This document shows, one piece after another, positions 1-12,875 of a stretch of 64,000 nucleotides of DNA. The position numbers and the translations under genes are program-made. The notes below the pieces were generated by a model. The model had not been told where the DNA came from, did no database searches, and worked only from the letters and a program-made list of their open reading frames with translations. Origin of the DNA: Knufia peltigerae. Its lineage: Eukaryota > Ascomycota > Eurotiomycetes > Chaetothyriales > Trichomeriaceae. Every line of letters begins with the position of its first letter. The first letter of the stretch is position 1. Location: the NCBI GenBank assembly GCA_030247855.1, contig JAPDRN010000024.1:248001-312000 (forward strand), written 5' to 3'.

Positions 1-1186
1 CTTGACACCAGTAAAATACACATCTTTTACCTACGGTATCTTGGGCACCTTGGGTGCCTCCTGTGACTATTTATTTTCTTCCATGCTCGCCTATAGACGA
101 CTCTGCTCGGGGTATTCAACTCTTGTCTGCCTAGGTATACTCCTTGTACCTGAGAACAGAATCAAAGTGATTCTTTGACGGTACACCGTACACCCCGAGT
201 AGAAAAGAGTCGATTCGTTTCTCGATCCTCGGAGCCTTGTCTTTCTCGTGCTAAACCTCCCTCGCCAGAAGGTGCCTAGCTAGGTACGGAGTAGAAATCA
301 GTCCGATTTCCCATTTGGGGTGTGTCCTTTGTTCCCGTTGGTCGACGAAAAAGGCGAGGTTTCTTCCCAAAAAGGCAGGTTACAGTTCCCAACTAGGAAG
401 GAAACGACGTCAGTGACAGATAACCCGGGGAGGGCACCAACCCGATCCCTATGTACGCAGTATGTAGGTATCATTCAAGAGTATGAGTATCGTTTTGATT
501 TCCACCGGGTGGAAGTTTACATGTACTCGAACCAAAAAAGAGGTATCTGGTCATCATTCGTACTTGTGGCATCAGGTAGATTGTCTAATAAGATGACCAA
601 AAAACTACAAATAACCACGCAACCAAAGCCCCTTCTTCACGATCACATCAGCCAAAAAATGTCACAGGCAAGGCGTTGAATAATATTCATCAAGTTCAAG
701 ACGTTTCTTCCATGTATTTTTACCATTCCTGGCTATCCCTGGCTGTCCTTAGAACGCTATTCTTGCTTGACATTTTCGACTACTCGGATCTTTGCCTAGT
801 TGGCCTTTTTATCGCTTGGATACGAACGAGTAGAGCGGGAAAAAGTCAATGCTGTTCAAACTATGTCAAGCAACCCGGCATACTTGGTCGTTTTCCTCAC
901 CATTCGGAACAGGCACAGCGGAAAAAGAACCAACCAACGCAGAACAAGAGAACGATCGTGTGGTATCTTTCAGAAGGAAGAAAAAACAGCAAACTGAACT
1001 TTCAACAAGATAACCTCCCACCAGTGAACCGACCCCTTCTGTGTGTTACCCTGCTCACATACCACCAGCAGATGATATGAAAATGATACTCAACCTGCCT
1101 AGTATCCCAGTCCCGTGCGTGTATGCATTCCCAACTCCTCAAGCCACCCTTGCAGCAATTTGAGACCTCCGGAGCTCTGTCCTGCC
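1..1186. other. intergenic, no gene seen
   Basis: This left-edge stretch has only short open frames without family resemblance or splice support. It includes the 3' flank of the SLM1-like gene that ends at 1187. One exact copy of the recurring nonamer TACGGAGTA lies at 285-293. Confidence 0.6.
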
Positions 1187-4052
1187 TCAATTTTGGATCA
1201 CATCACCATACATTCTAGGACCTTCGTTCAGACCAGGAGTAGCTGGAAACTCCCCAGGAACGTGTAGGTCGCTGATGGTGGTATGGCTCTTGGATCGTTC
1301 CGAGGGCCTGATGACATAGTCTGTGGGTGCACCCTTGGCGGTTCTCGGCCCAGTGAAGACTCCATTCGCATCAAACATACTCTCGTTGCCCGCAGGCAGG
1401 CCTGTACTGGTAGGCACTGTCGAAAGAGTCGCAGTATCCGTGCCAGATGATGTAGCATTTCCGGCGGCTGAACTTGGTGCAGTTGTCGATTCGCTCATTG
1501 CACGAGGACCGCTTGGAGCATTGACAGGGACGGCGGTCGCGACCGGTATCGGAGCAGAAGATTGACCTGAGGTTGGGATGGCCGCTGCTCCGTCCATCTG
1601 GCTGTTAATATTCTCAGGCGGCACCTGTTCTTGGTGATTCTGATGGTGATGCATCACACCAGCTCCAACTGCAGCGCCTCCCGCGCCTGCTGCGATCGGC
1701 GCCATCCATTCGCCGTATTGGCTGGTGGTGTCCTGTGTCGGTGAGATGGTGGTGTGTGCAGGCATGATATTTGGGTGCTGGCCAGCGGTATAGTGGCTAT
1801 TAGTGTTCATCGGGTTAGATTGAGGTACGGTTGGTGCAGTGGCTGGCTGTAGCTCTGTATGCCTGTCGGGACTGTTCGAGAAGGGCACGCCACTTCCGGG
1901 AAGGGATCCTGCGGCTGCTATAACATCTCGGTCTTGGTCAGAACTGGCTCCACTAGATGGGGAAAGCGGTGCTTGTAAGCCTCGCTGAATGTTGAGGTCG
2001 GATGGAAAACGCCCACCTGGTGCTGGTCGTTGCTGAGGAGGACGCCATCCTGCTTCTGACCTAGAATCCTCGACCTCATTTGCACCGAGGACACCCAGTC
2101 CAGTGGCTCCAGCCATGTCGGTCTCATTTGCGATAGAGTTTCCCCGGACAGATTGCTCTCCGGCAAATGCGATTTGATCGGCCTCGTCTTCCTCCATACC
2201 GCCTTCGGAGCTAATTATGCTCGCTGGCTTCATGCTGTTTCCAGACAGGGATCGGGCATGAGTTCGACGGACGAATTCGTTTCGTTCTTCGCCACGCTTC
2301 GAGGTGAGTTCTTTTATATCCTCGTACCATGCAAGCATGGTGTCGTGGGTCTCCGCTCTGAAGACCCAAGCATGACCTCGGTGCATTGAACCGGTTTGTC
2401 GCCCTTTAAGCATAAATTTGTGTGACGAGGATCCGGGTTCGGAGTGTGTGCCCAATTTTTGCTCCGGTAGGTATAGTGACATGACCGGAGTTTGGCTGGT
2501 GACACGATCGGCCGATTTGAATTCGTGTAGATGAGTTGGTGATAGAATATACCTGAAATCCAAATTAGCAAGGCAGATGACCATAATCAAAGGGTAGAAC
2601 CTACCATCCGGGAGTGTAATTCTTCAGGTACTTGCTCTTTCTTTCGAGCATGCCACTTCGCACTTCGATGGCCGCCGGATGATCCTTGCCAGGATAAACA
2701 ATGTTGCCTATCTGCCGAATCGGCCGGCGAGGGTCGATCATCTGGTTATTGTTTGTTGTGAATTCGTCCCATTCGTGGTCCTTGGGCATCGCAAGGGGTC
2801 CTTCCTTGAGTTTCTCGGCGGTATCATAAGCGTCGTCAGCTTCACGGCGGAGAATGCCGGCTAGAACATTGTATGCTTTCTGGATCTCTCCAACCACAAT
2901 TGATTCGAGTTCGCGACCAGAGGCTTCCAGATTCAAGTATGCCTGGATGAGTCAGCAACCAAGTCCAACAACCTCAAAGTAATGCGTTGACTCACTCGAT
3001 GGAGGTAGTTCTCTTCGTCAATCTGCCTTTCGATCTGTTTGTCGACGCCCAATTTGACCAAAAATGGATCCCCCTTCCCACTAGTAGATGCGGCATCCGT
3101 ATCAACCATACCCAGTGCTTCTTGGAGAGATCGAACTGCCCTTTTGGTCGTTTCCTGTTCCTTGTCTACTGAATTCTTAAAATCACCAGACAAGCTCTTG
3201 ATCTCCTTGATTTTCTGTTGCAGGTCGCTCCGGAGACCGGTCAGTTGAACGATGACTTCGTTCTCGAGGTCGCGCGCCTTGTTGGCCTCGCTGAGAGCCT
3301 GTTTATGAAAGTCACGTAAGATGTAGTTGGCCTCGCTGATTCCTCCGGAAGACAAAAAGTTCGGCGGCATCGAAGTATTGTTGACCACGTTTGACGTTGA
3401 CATGAGAGCTTTCGACCGCATCTCGTATGTCTTGTGTAAGTCGCGAAAGTAGTTGATGATGTCTTTCAGGACTTTGCGCCACGCTGAACAAGTATTAGCA
3501 AGTTCTTATCAGATGTCGTGTCTCGGACTTACCTTGAAACCTGTTCGCTAGAATTTCGGTGGGATTTCCCGAGGTAGGAACAGGACAGTAGAAGACACTG
3601 TTCGTCTCTTCGGTTTCGCCATACTTCTCCCTTTCGCCTAGTTTCATGCTTCGTACCGATCCGGCGTAACTGCTTCTCTTGCTGGCCGTCCTTCTGAGAC
3701 TGGCGCTCTTGTGCAAGGAAGGCTTCTTCTTCAAAGTTCCACCTCTTGACGGAACTTGCGATTGCGACCCGGACATCTGTGAGTTTGACCGAGGAAGCAT
3801 GGGAGCCCCCTCTCCAGTCACGGCTTCTCCATCGTGTACAAGGCCAGTTTGCGACATCGCACCTGGATCGTTGGGGTAGGAGCTGGGATGATCATAATTT
3901 GACGGGGCATCAGTATGCTGGGTGCCGATGTAGGAGGTTGGCCGAGAAGACGGTAGTCGGACGCTCGTCGGTCGCGCAGATTGCAGAGAGGGATCAGGTT
4001 GAGTGGGAAACGGGCTGCGTGCAGGCGATATGGGAGTGATAGGTCTAGACAT
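1187..4052 (-). CDS. SLM1: SLM1/SLM2-type PH-domain protein
   Basis: Predicted 903-residue protein. In yeast, Slm1/2 bind PI(4,5)P2 at the plasma membrane (eisosome/MCT domains) and relay TORC2 signals to Ypk kinases. Exons on the minus strand are 4052-3533, 3483-2996, 2942-2605 and 2552-1187; frame is kept across all three short introns. Residues 1-170 are Ser/Pro-rich and low complexity. Residues about 170-450 form a helical F-BAR-like region (it begins AWRKVLKDIINYFRDLHKTY). A PH domain follows around residues 430-560, with the characteristic stretches RSGMLERKSKYLKNYTPGW and YILSPTHLHEF. The remaining C-terminus is disordered and rich in Gly, Ala, Ser and Thr, making the protein longer than the yeast proteins (about 650-690 aa). 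The start is the first ATG of a long open exon. The family call is from established knowledge; the function in this species is inferred. Confidence 0.88.
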
Positions 4053-6644
4053 TTTGTGGCTGTACTGGTATTGATAGGCGGGAAGCTCGATCTAGGAATT
4101 GAGCTCGAGTGAGAGAGGGAGACAGAGGGTCGACGGACACAAAGATCGGGGGGGTGTTGAAGTAGATGGCTATGTCGAGAGCAGCATTGTGTTGTGTAAT
4201 GGGTTGGTTATGAATATGAGGACACTGTGAGCAGCGGGACGGAGCTTGGGGTCGACAGACGAGAGATAATGACGAGGTTACCAGACAAAAGCTGGAACGA
4301 TGCGGACGGTGGGACGTAACAGGAAACACGAGGGAAATGAGATGCGACGGGAGAAGCTGGAAGACGGCAGAGCACAGGAAAAGTCGAGGAGCAAGAAGCA
4401 GAATGAATGACGTCGATTCCAAGGAAGACAGATGGATGATCTTGAGATGCTGTCGACAATAAAGTACAGCCAAAGCGACGAAGACGGATGGTTGTGCAGT
4501 GCAACGGGGACGGAGGAGCAGAGGCCGGCAAAGCGGGAAGCAGACTCTCAAGTGGAGGGGTGAGCTAGTGATGATAGTGGGCTACAGTACAATAGTTCTC
4601 TGTAGGCGTGGAGTGACCCAAGCTGGACCTCTTGGGGCGGCCTTCGAGTCTGACGGCCCGAAATATTGTCATGGATCCCAAGCAGGGCCTCATTGTTAGG
4701 CGCACTATCGCCCAGCCTGCGCCTTGGGATTGCGCACGTTGCATTCGTCAGACACAAAAGCACATGATGGCTCTGCATCATCGTTTTCTGCCGAGGCGCT
4801 GATAGTCGCAGAAACTACTGCAATGAGAGCCACCACCAGCCACCGACAAGAACACCCTTGGAAAGCATAACTGACCCTTGATTCTGTGATAATGAGCCGC
4901 CAGGACTCGAGATTTGGGTCGATGGATTTTGCATGTGCCGCACAGCTACTCCGTATATGCAAGCGACGAGTACTCCGAACATGCCCTAGAGATAGCACTT
5001 GAGAACTGGGAGTTCATTTCTACAGTATTCGGAGAGAGATTTTTGCAGTAGCAACTTAAAGTTAAGCTCTCGGGTCCCATTCTGTACCTAGGTAGATACC
5101 TAATCAAGGAATACTTCTCCATCTTTCACAAATAATAATAATACATACACTGGTCCGGAGATATTGAAGCCTGGTAAAGCCTCTGGGTCAATGATCTTCT
5201 CTGCTATTGAGTGCGAGGTTGGGCTCCAGGAATTGCGACGTTGGCCGAAAGAGGTTGCAGAGGGGACGCTTCATCATCAATCAGTCATTGACTCTAGTAG
5301 CGCCTCTCTGCAGCTTCCCCACCGATCGACTGTAGCTCCATCTTCAGCAGACATTTGTACACCATCGACTCGAACGATTACGAGTGCGCCTTTTCAGCCA
5401 CCTCATCGTCCAGTCGAAGAGTCAACATTGAGATTACACATACCTGGAGTATATGTTTACGACAGCTGGTACTACGTATACCAGGTTTCTATGCCACAAA
5501 CCTACCTACCTACGAATCATTCATTGTTGCACCGCCTCTTCGGCCTGATGAAGGTCTCATCCTCGCCTGACTTTCTTGGAGAATCTTGGTAGTGGCTCTT
5601 GCGCCATCAACTATTATCGACGACCGACGTCCCCAGATGAGAAGAAACTTGGGCCGCTTAGCGTCATAAAGTCCCCCCAAAGAGTCCAGGAAGCGACATT
5701 ATTGCTACCCCCTCCCAAAGGCCCTCGTGGCAGCGCCCGCCCAGCGTTGATCCGTTAGGTGTTCCGGAGCCCAGTAACTCGCAACTGCTGCAAATAATTT
5801 TACGGGTTGAGGCATCCGGAGTCGATCCTTACATATGTACAGGATGTTCGAGAGAGCATCCCAGCTACCCATGACAGTGTCCAATTTGTTCTATGCTCAT
5901 TCTGCATATCCTCAACGTAGATATCGCCTGCATCATTTATCGTCCCGGAGGTGTTGTACTCGTAAAGGGTTGAATGATAGCTCCGACCGCGGAGACTCCT
6001 GAGGTCCCCTGAATGTCAAAAGATTTAGCTAATCACAGCCGATGTTTTTAACTTCAAAGGTCCAGACCGCCATCCTTGTATCGCACACCGGTCCAGACGT
6101 ATCATTAGACTTCACATGCTGCAGCCATTCCTCTGTCACTACCGAAGACTCAAACCGAGAGAGTCATTCGCATCATATGCTACCTCAGATGTCCCGGGGT
6201 CATCAACTTCGATGGCTTCAAAGATCACACGTGGACGGTTCAATTTCAATCGTACAATGTTGGATCACAATAAGCCGATGCCGGTTGAACTCAAACAATC
6301 AATCTGGTTCCGGTGAATGCGGGCATCAAGAAGACACGAACAATGAGTCAGCCGGAAAACAGACTGCAACCGTGCGGTGCTTGGGAGCGATTCCTGAAGT
6401 CCTGTATGCAAGGTGATGAAAAAAACTTCATGGCGGGTGCCATGCTTCTCTCTGTTTCATTTGAGGGATATCTGTACATGCGTCCACAATCTAAATTGTC
6501 CGTTCGACAATATGTGTAGCAGCTGACCTCCTACTATTTCGATGGAATGGCCTTTTTGGTTTTGATGGGTTTTTCAACCGCAGCACCATCCAGCTTCTTC
6601 TTGTGATGCAAGACTGACTGTCTTCAAGCAGGAAAACTTAAAGC
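4053..6644. other. long intergenic region upstream of SLM1-like gene
   Basis: About 2.6 kb without a supportable gene. The first 450 bases next to the SLM1-like start are pyrimidine-rich on that gene's strand, which gives spurious Ser/Leu-rich open frames and is typical of a long fungal 5' leader. One exact TACTCCGTA lies at 4947-4955. Open frames near 5164-5592 and 6042-6519 show no family features. Confidence 0.6.
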
Positions 6645-7479
6645 CTAGAATTCCGTCCCTGCTTCAGCGGATTTGTTGGTGTAATATGGCTCTTGAACAT
6701 CGATACCGTATCGTTCTTTGATCCTTTGTTTGCGTCTTTCGGCGTAGCCGGGTCCATAGATACCTAAGTGACATTCCATCTTAGCCAACTTGATCATGGA
6801 CTGGTCCGAAAATGGAAAACAACTCACCTCTACCCTCACCGAGTTCGTTGATAGTCTCGTTCAGAGGTCTCCTGTATCTGGTCTTTGCCTCATCCTTGTA
6901 GGCTAATCGATCTAGTTGAGGAGCATCCGAGGACGATTCGAAAATAGGCCGTCCGGTATAATTAACAACAAACATCACAGCCCCCAGGGCAAACGCACTG
7001 CCGAGAGTTGAGGGCATTGATCGCTCTGTGCAGAAAAAGACCCGGTCAGCGTACTGTGTCTGGGAATCATAAACTTTTTCAATTCATGGCATGCATACTC
7101 CTCAGACCAACAAGTGCACCGGCGCATGCACCACCGAGTGCGTGATTCATAGGATCGTTCCTTTCAAGGAGATTGGCGGTAGCCGTGTTGACAAACGCAT
7201 AACTTCCACCCATAGCAGCTAACCAAAACAATGTCAGTCCACACTTCTTTGAGTCGGTATTGGGCGCTGAGATCCCTTACCAAAAAGCCCTATCGTCTTG
7301 CCGAACCGAGAAAATACACCCCAGGGTCCAATGCTCTCTTTCGCTACCGTGTTCTGCACAGCCGCCAGGAACAGGCCGGCGGTACCTGCATATGTGATGC
7401 CGCGGACCGACGCCGCCAGAGCATCCCTGGGATGGTACGTATCTTCGAGGACGGGTTTCGCGTCAAGCAGGTCAGCCAT
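6645..7479 (-). CDS. Complex I subunit, NDUFA11/B14.7 type (Nuo21.3-like)
   Basis: Predicted 211-residue subunit of mitochondrial NADH:ubiquinone oxidoreductase (Neurospora 21.3 kDa type; NDUFA11/B14.7, Tim17-related fold), located in the inner membrane. Exons on the minus strand are 7479-7281, 7218-7099, 7025-6828 and 6763-6645; frame is kept. Features seen are an N-terminal MADLLDAKPVLEDTYHPRD, several Gly/Ala-rich hydrophobic helices, the stretch NHALGGACAGALVGLR typical of the Tim17-like fold, and a basic C-terminus (YGPGYAERRKQRIKERYGI). The ATG at 7479 is preferred over an in-frame ATG at 7551 because family members begin at this point and the extra 24 residues look like leader sequence. 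The size fits the family. Confidence 0.85.
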
Positions 7480-8768
7480 TGTTTGTGTCGCTGTTGCTAT
7501 CTTGCTTGTTGCTTTCGGAACAGTCCAGAGAAAAACGAACGGGATTGTCACGTCATCAGTTGATCTGTTGTCTCAGACAGTGTGAATCGGTGCGGTAGAA
7601 GGAGGAGGAGGAGGAGTCGAGTCGAGTCGAGGAAGAAATTTGCCGGTGTAATCGAGCTCGTTCAACTGAGGTCTATCGTTACACTCTTGAAATCGACCTA
7701 CTAGCACCCCCGTCAATGGCACGGCGCAGCTTGCAAGCTTCTTCCCCAAACGGTTTTCCCGACAGGCTTGGCGGCCAAAGAAACTGCTCTCACCTCATTG
7801 GGCGCTCGCTCAGACGGTTGCCGCTTTTAAGACAAGACACCAACGACTTATTACGGTGCTTCATCTCAACTTCTTCTCACCCCAACTCGCATGTAGCACG
7901 ACTGGCCCTGGATACGAGTACGAGTCCTGAGCGATAATCGAGGCAGTACAATTTTACAGTAGAATCCTACGACCGGCCACTCAAATGCCGTCCTATTTCC
8001 GGCCTTTCTCCTTTGTACTCGCGTCTAAGGCTGTGGTCTTGTCTGGAGCAGGTTGATAATCGTCAACTGGCTATATAATCCGGCCCAACTATAGTAGATA
8101 CCATAGTCCCCCTTGGCTTGCCGAACCTCTGTCTCGAAACCGTGCTGTTCACCAAGTTGGATCCAGCCTTCGTCTAAGCTAACTGGACTCTGGCGATCTC
8201 AAGATCATACACGAATAAATTGCCTCAGAACGCCCAGGATCTAGATACTTTTCACGAATTCTTATACCAAGGGTTGATAAAATCAGCCAACAGGCAAGAT
8301 TACAGCCCAGAGGATTAAGACGCTATGAAGACTCTTTTTGTGCGAGGTTTAGTGAGGATCCCCTAGTGCGTCGGTTATCGGATGTCTTTCTTTCGACTCG
8401 ATACTCCGTGACCGGAGTCTAGGTCAGTGCGGTGGATCTGTTCGCTGTCCACGGCCCCTGGATGTGACCAGTGTGGGCTTTCTACCCCGAGAGCATTCAT
8501 AGAATATAAACAAATCCTCATGTCCAGGTACATATCGTGGGGCGGACAAATGATTACCAAACAGCTTGAGAACTGTTTGGACAACAGAAAATTCTCAAGG
8601 AAGGGTGATCGCTTTGTGACCTCAAATCTATGGTCAAATTGAAAAGTATGGTGGTCATCAGCGTCAGAAAAGCTCGAAAATATTGAGGAACCCACTTCAC
8701 GTAAAGATCGCGGCGAAATCTGAAACGGCGTGGCGCGGGAAATTATACGATGAATCTTAACCCAGCAT
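7480..8768. other. intergenic, no gene seen
   Basis: This is the upstream region of the complex I subunit and the 3' flank of the Cys-rich secreted-protein gene. A (GGA)n tract followed by a GTCGA pentamer repeat lies at 7601-7631. A near-copy of the recurring nonamer (TACTCCGTG) is at 8402-8410. No conserved reading frame was recognised. Confidence 0.6.
7601..7631. repeat. short GGA and GTCGA tandem repeats
   Basis: About five GGA/GAG triplets are followed by three GTCGA pentamers, in the probable 5' leader of the complex I subunit gene. It is a simple repeat of uncertain significance. Confidence 0.8.
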
Positions 8769-9828
8769 CTACAAAAGAACCGCTACTAGGGCCGAGCAAG
8801 CCATCGCCAGCGCCCAGGATGTACGCTTGGCCAACACCGGGGCTTCACTCGATTTTGCTGTTCCAGTGCTTTTCGCCGCAGAAGCTGTTGAATCGGTTCC
8901 AGACTGTGCGGATCCTGTGCCGTGGGTTGTTGCAGCGACTTCCGCAGCCCCAGTCGCAGCCGTGATGGTATACACCACTCCATCACCACCGTTGGTGTAA
9001 GAGAAGACCTGCCCGCTGGCTGGGGTTGTTACAGTCCCGGGTCCGTTACTCAAAGTTTCCGTTCCAGTCTGCAGAGGGTCCGAAGGTTTGAGGTATGTAC
9101 TGACGCCGTCCAGCGAGTACGAGAGTGAGGAAATGCAATCATATGTCTCCAGGTATTGTCCGCAGGATGAGAACGGCGTGTTCAACTCTGTCTCGAGATC
9201 ACTGATTCTCGAGAGCCCGACAAGGGTAGGATCTGTGTTGGGGCAGATCTCAAAAATACTGCAGACGGTAAATTCAGCCTCCAGATGTCTCAGCAACTGA
9301 CTCGATGAGTGTTTACCTGGAAAGTGCTCCGCTGATTTCACAGCAATTACATCCTTGGATCTGCTGCACGTTGCTCGAAGCGTCTCCAGAGTTGGCGTTG
9401 TTTGAACAAGTCGCAGTCTCTTGTATCGCGTCCACGACGGCCATGTGCACCTTGCCCAGGTTGCATGAACAGGCATCGGTAGCATCATCTGGAGCCGGGA
9501 AGTAGGGCACTGGCAGTTTCGCTGTGGCGCAGTTGTTCATGTACGAGATTATATATTCCTGATACTCGCATTCCCAGACCCTATTCCAACAAAATTCGGC
9601 ATAGCAGTTGTAGTTGTTGATGTAATCCGCACAGCTACAAGCGAGGAGCTCTTCTTGACTCGAATCGCGCTTCGCCTGGTTGATGCAGGAGGTGGTTTGG
9701 TCGTTCGCTTTTTTTTGACAAGATTGGAGCCCAGAAGGGTCGACGCAGCCGGAGCTCGTGAGGTTGACATCAGCGCCTACAGACAGTGACGTTAAACAGA
9801 GACCTAGGAGAAGTAGTGTTGCCATCAT
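8769..9828 (-). CDS. Cys-rich secreted protein with GPI-type tail, unknown function
   Basis: Predicted 333-residue protein of no family I can name. Minus-strand exons are 9828-9317 and 9258-8769, joined by a 58-nt GT-AG intron. The N-terminus (MMATLLLLGLCLTSLSVGA) is a clear signal peptide. Two thirds of the mature chain is Cys-rich, with many pairs (for example CSCADY, CNCCEIS, ACSCNLG), suggesting a disulfide-bonded extracellular domain. Then follows a Ser/Thr/Gly/Ala-rich stalk and a terminal hydrophobic run (WALAMACSALVAVLL) with no basic tail. That layout is typical of a GPI-anchored cell-wall or plasma-membrane protein. An alternative acceptor would give an intron of only about 28 nt and was rejected. 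Confidence 0.75.
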
Positions 9829-10889
9829 GTACCCGTATATGCAATAGAGTAAAGCGAGATCGAGAGGAAGAAAGGCTTGGAAATATCAACCCCTCTTTGC
9901 GGGTGTCAGGCAAGAATTTATTCTCGCCTCATGATTCTCAAGGACAATTTCCGCCTCGATTTAGGCTGGTAGCAAACCCGCTCAGTAATCATTGCGAGTC
10001 GAAATCTGCCTTGCTGTGAGCTTTGTGGGCCTGACAGTTGCAGTACACTGATGGCTCAGAAACGTGCTCCGTGGGTTGTGAGGGAAGTGAAAAGGCGTAT
10101 ATAGCCTCGTCTTGGCACGAGGCTTGTACAAAATAAGTATGCGGTAGCTCCCCAGCTAACCTCATCCTGCTCGGCGAGACGAACTTTCAGAGCGAGTCCC
10201 ACCCCCGTACGCAATATTGTGCATAACGCCGATAGTGATATTTTCGGTGACCCGGCCATTAGCTGATGCGATCATGTACGCGGTTGCGGTTTGGGGGCGA
10301 GAAATCAGAAGTGAGCTGAATACAGGAGGACTGGAAGGGGTTGCTACCTGAGCATAGGGTCCCCAACACTGAGTTCATTCTGCCTCAAATGAGGTTATAT
10401 CGGAGAGTATCTTGTAGTCCATTGGTTGGAAATTCATGAGACGGGCCTCAATTTGTTTCGTTGAGGTGTGTTGGTAAGGTATCAGAAAAGCGTCAAGGCG
10501 AGTAACGATTCGGTAAAATGCAGGTTAAAGCAGCATGAAATTCTGCATCACTAGTCCAGGAGATTCAGGGGGACACTTCCAGTGCCACGGTGGAGAACTG
10601 CTGGACATTCTGCATGGACACCGAAGACAGGAATCCCTCCTGACGCTCGACGTGAGTTCCACATAGACAAATGTGAATTATCTATAGGTCGACATGAGAT
10701 AGAAGCTTGGTTCAAGTTTGAAAGTTTACAGACCGCCAAATTCCACCACAGTTTTCACACAGGCCTCACAACCCGGCGATACCGAAGTCTGAGACTCAGT
10801 GCTGTGGATCCAAAAGATGACGGGCTCTGTCGAAGCTGTAAGCATACATCCTCCCTGCGACTTGCCACTACTTTAATACTCAGTGTGCT
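9829..10889. other. intergenic, no gene seen
   Basis: About 1.1 kb between two minus-strand genes. Open frames here are short and lack family features. I see no RNA gene or notable repeat. Confidence 0.6.
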
Positions 10890-12875
10890 TCATGCGGGAT
10901 CTTCCTCTAGCGGCGCGTCGACGTGCATATTTAGTTGCTGAGATGGATCTATGAGGAACATCGAACCTGTTTGAGAGAGAATATAACTTAGCAAATCTAC
11001 GATCCATTGAAATGTCTTGTTCGTAAGGGGCTGAGGGTATACGGCGGGATAAATAGAACGTATACTAACATGAAGCCGCGATAAAGGCAAGGATAGCAGC
11101 CGTCACCCAGACATATCTCAAGGAAGACAAGTAGGCTTCTTGTAGACCGCGTGCTCCAGCTTGAATGATCTGCGGCGTTACACCAGGTACTGATATCAAA
11201 ATCGTCTCGTTGCCCGTAGTAAGGCCGGCGATGAATAGAGGGAGAGATTCCTGAGAAATTCCCAGTGGTAATACTCGAGCAGCGATGTCGGATCCTAGGC
11301 TGGTGGTGATTTTGGACTTGAATATCGCAGTGTAGATGGGAAGCGCAATAGAGCCACCCAAAGACCTGGTCGAAATCAACAAACCACTTGTAATGGCAAT
11401 CAGGGCTGGTGGTGCTGATATCTGCGCCGCTGTCACAACACAAGTGAGACAAATTCCTAAACCAAGTCCGAGAAAGATCGGGTAAGCCCATAACGCTGTC
11501 GAGATGGACGTCTTGACCGTAGCCAATAGTACTTGTGGAAGAGTTAGCCTAGGAGGTTCGAATATCGAGCAGCACAAGCTCACTACTTACTGAAAAATAT
11601 CACTATGGAACAGAACGCCAGAGTCGTTGGGAGGCGAATAGTTTTGGTCATCGACGAGTAAATTGCAATACCAAAACACGCGACGATCTGCGTGAAGAAA
11701 GTGATGGAGAACCTCAAGCCGACTCCAAAAGCATCCGTCTGGAATAGCACTGACAATTCAAGTGGGAAAAAGTCATTTACAGCGAAAAAGCACATGCCTT
11801 CCACCAAGATGCCGACGACCGCAATCGCAAAGTTACGATCCTGTTGGAAAAGACTGTGGTGAAACATCCCGTCCTTCTTGAGCTTGATCTGGTATATACC
11901 GAGGCAAACGAGGAGGAACACCCCAACGACGAAGGGTGCAATGATGTGAGCGTTCTCCCACGAGTACGGGTTGTCAGACCAGGTGAGAGCGATACTGAAC
12001 AATACGAGTCCTGATGAGAGGAGAGCATAGCCAATCCAATCGAGTCGACCAAATTTCTGCGCACTCGTCAAAGTTTTTTGCAGAGGTCGCGGAACTGGGG
12101 TGTAGAATAATGCACAGAGAATAGCAGAAACGGCGTTGATCGCGCCCGTAATGTAGTAGTATATCCTGAAGCCTTCCGTGTACTTGTCGATCAGAGTCGC
12201 ACCGACGAGCAAGCCAAAGATTCCAGCTAGAGCGACCGAGACATTGACGCCTGCTTGGGCGGCTGGTCGAAAACGTCGTGGAAGGATTTCGGAAACAACG
12301 GCATACAAGAGCGGTTGGGCACCGAAGCTGATTGCAGAAATGACTTCTCCCCCAATGGCCATAGCCATGCTTGTACATCGGGAGACGACGATGCTGCCGA
12401 CGAAGCCGAAGAGTGTGAGCATCACAATCAGCCACTTTCTGCCCCAAAGATCAGCTGCTTGGGAGACCGGTGGTGCAAGTACACAGGTCACAATGGCTAT
12501 GACCTGAGATAGCCATGTTGTTTCCGTGGATCCACCTACGGCAGCAGCAATGTTTCTTGCATACTAGTCACAAGCAATCAGTCTTTGCCGTGTTGCGCAA
12601 ACCAGGGAGAAGCCCTGCGATCAGAACGTACCGCGCCGGAGCCCACCAGGTTCAGGATCTGGGCAAAGGCAATGAGATTAACAGACTGCAACTATGTCAG
12701 CAGCGGCTCGTCTAGTTACGACCTTACAAAATCATACCACATAAACAAGGATGGTCTTCAGGTCGAGGCCATGAAAGTTGTTGGTCTCAACGTCCGGGGT
12801 TGTCCTGGTTGTCTCAAGTTCCTCTGCATGTTTTGGAAGCGCGGCTTCCACTTCGGTCACGTCTCGTGCTGCCAT
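10890..12875 (-). CDS. MFS transporter, TRI12-like family
   Basis: Predicted 567-residue major-facilitator transporter of the fungal TRI12/drug:H+ antiporter-2-like type, probably about 14 membrane spans at the plasma membrane; substrate unknown. Minus-strand exons are 12875-12738, 12685-12632 (54 nt), 12563-11591, 11531-11070 and 10966-10890; all joins keep frame. Family features: cytoplasmic N-terminus leading into GLDLKTILVYV, the FAQILNLVGSGA stretch carried by the 54-nt exon, SQAADLWGRKWL after span 2 (motif-A region), and a C-terminal tail (MFLIDPSQQLNMHVDAP) matching the usual FLIDP-type end. The first ATG upstream of the conserved region was rejected because it lies in a different context; MAARDVTEVE is the natural start. 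It is divergent from the CocE-type hydrolase gene, with about 1 kb between them. Confidence 0.87.

Noticed and set aside
4045..4551. 168-codon minus-strand frame upstream of the SLM1-like gene
   Set aside because: Ser/Leu/Pro-rich translation of a pyrimidine-rich leader, overlapping the SLM1-like start; no protein-like features.
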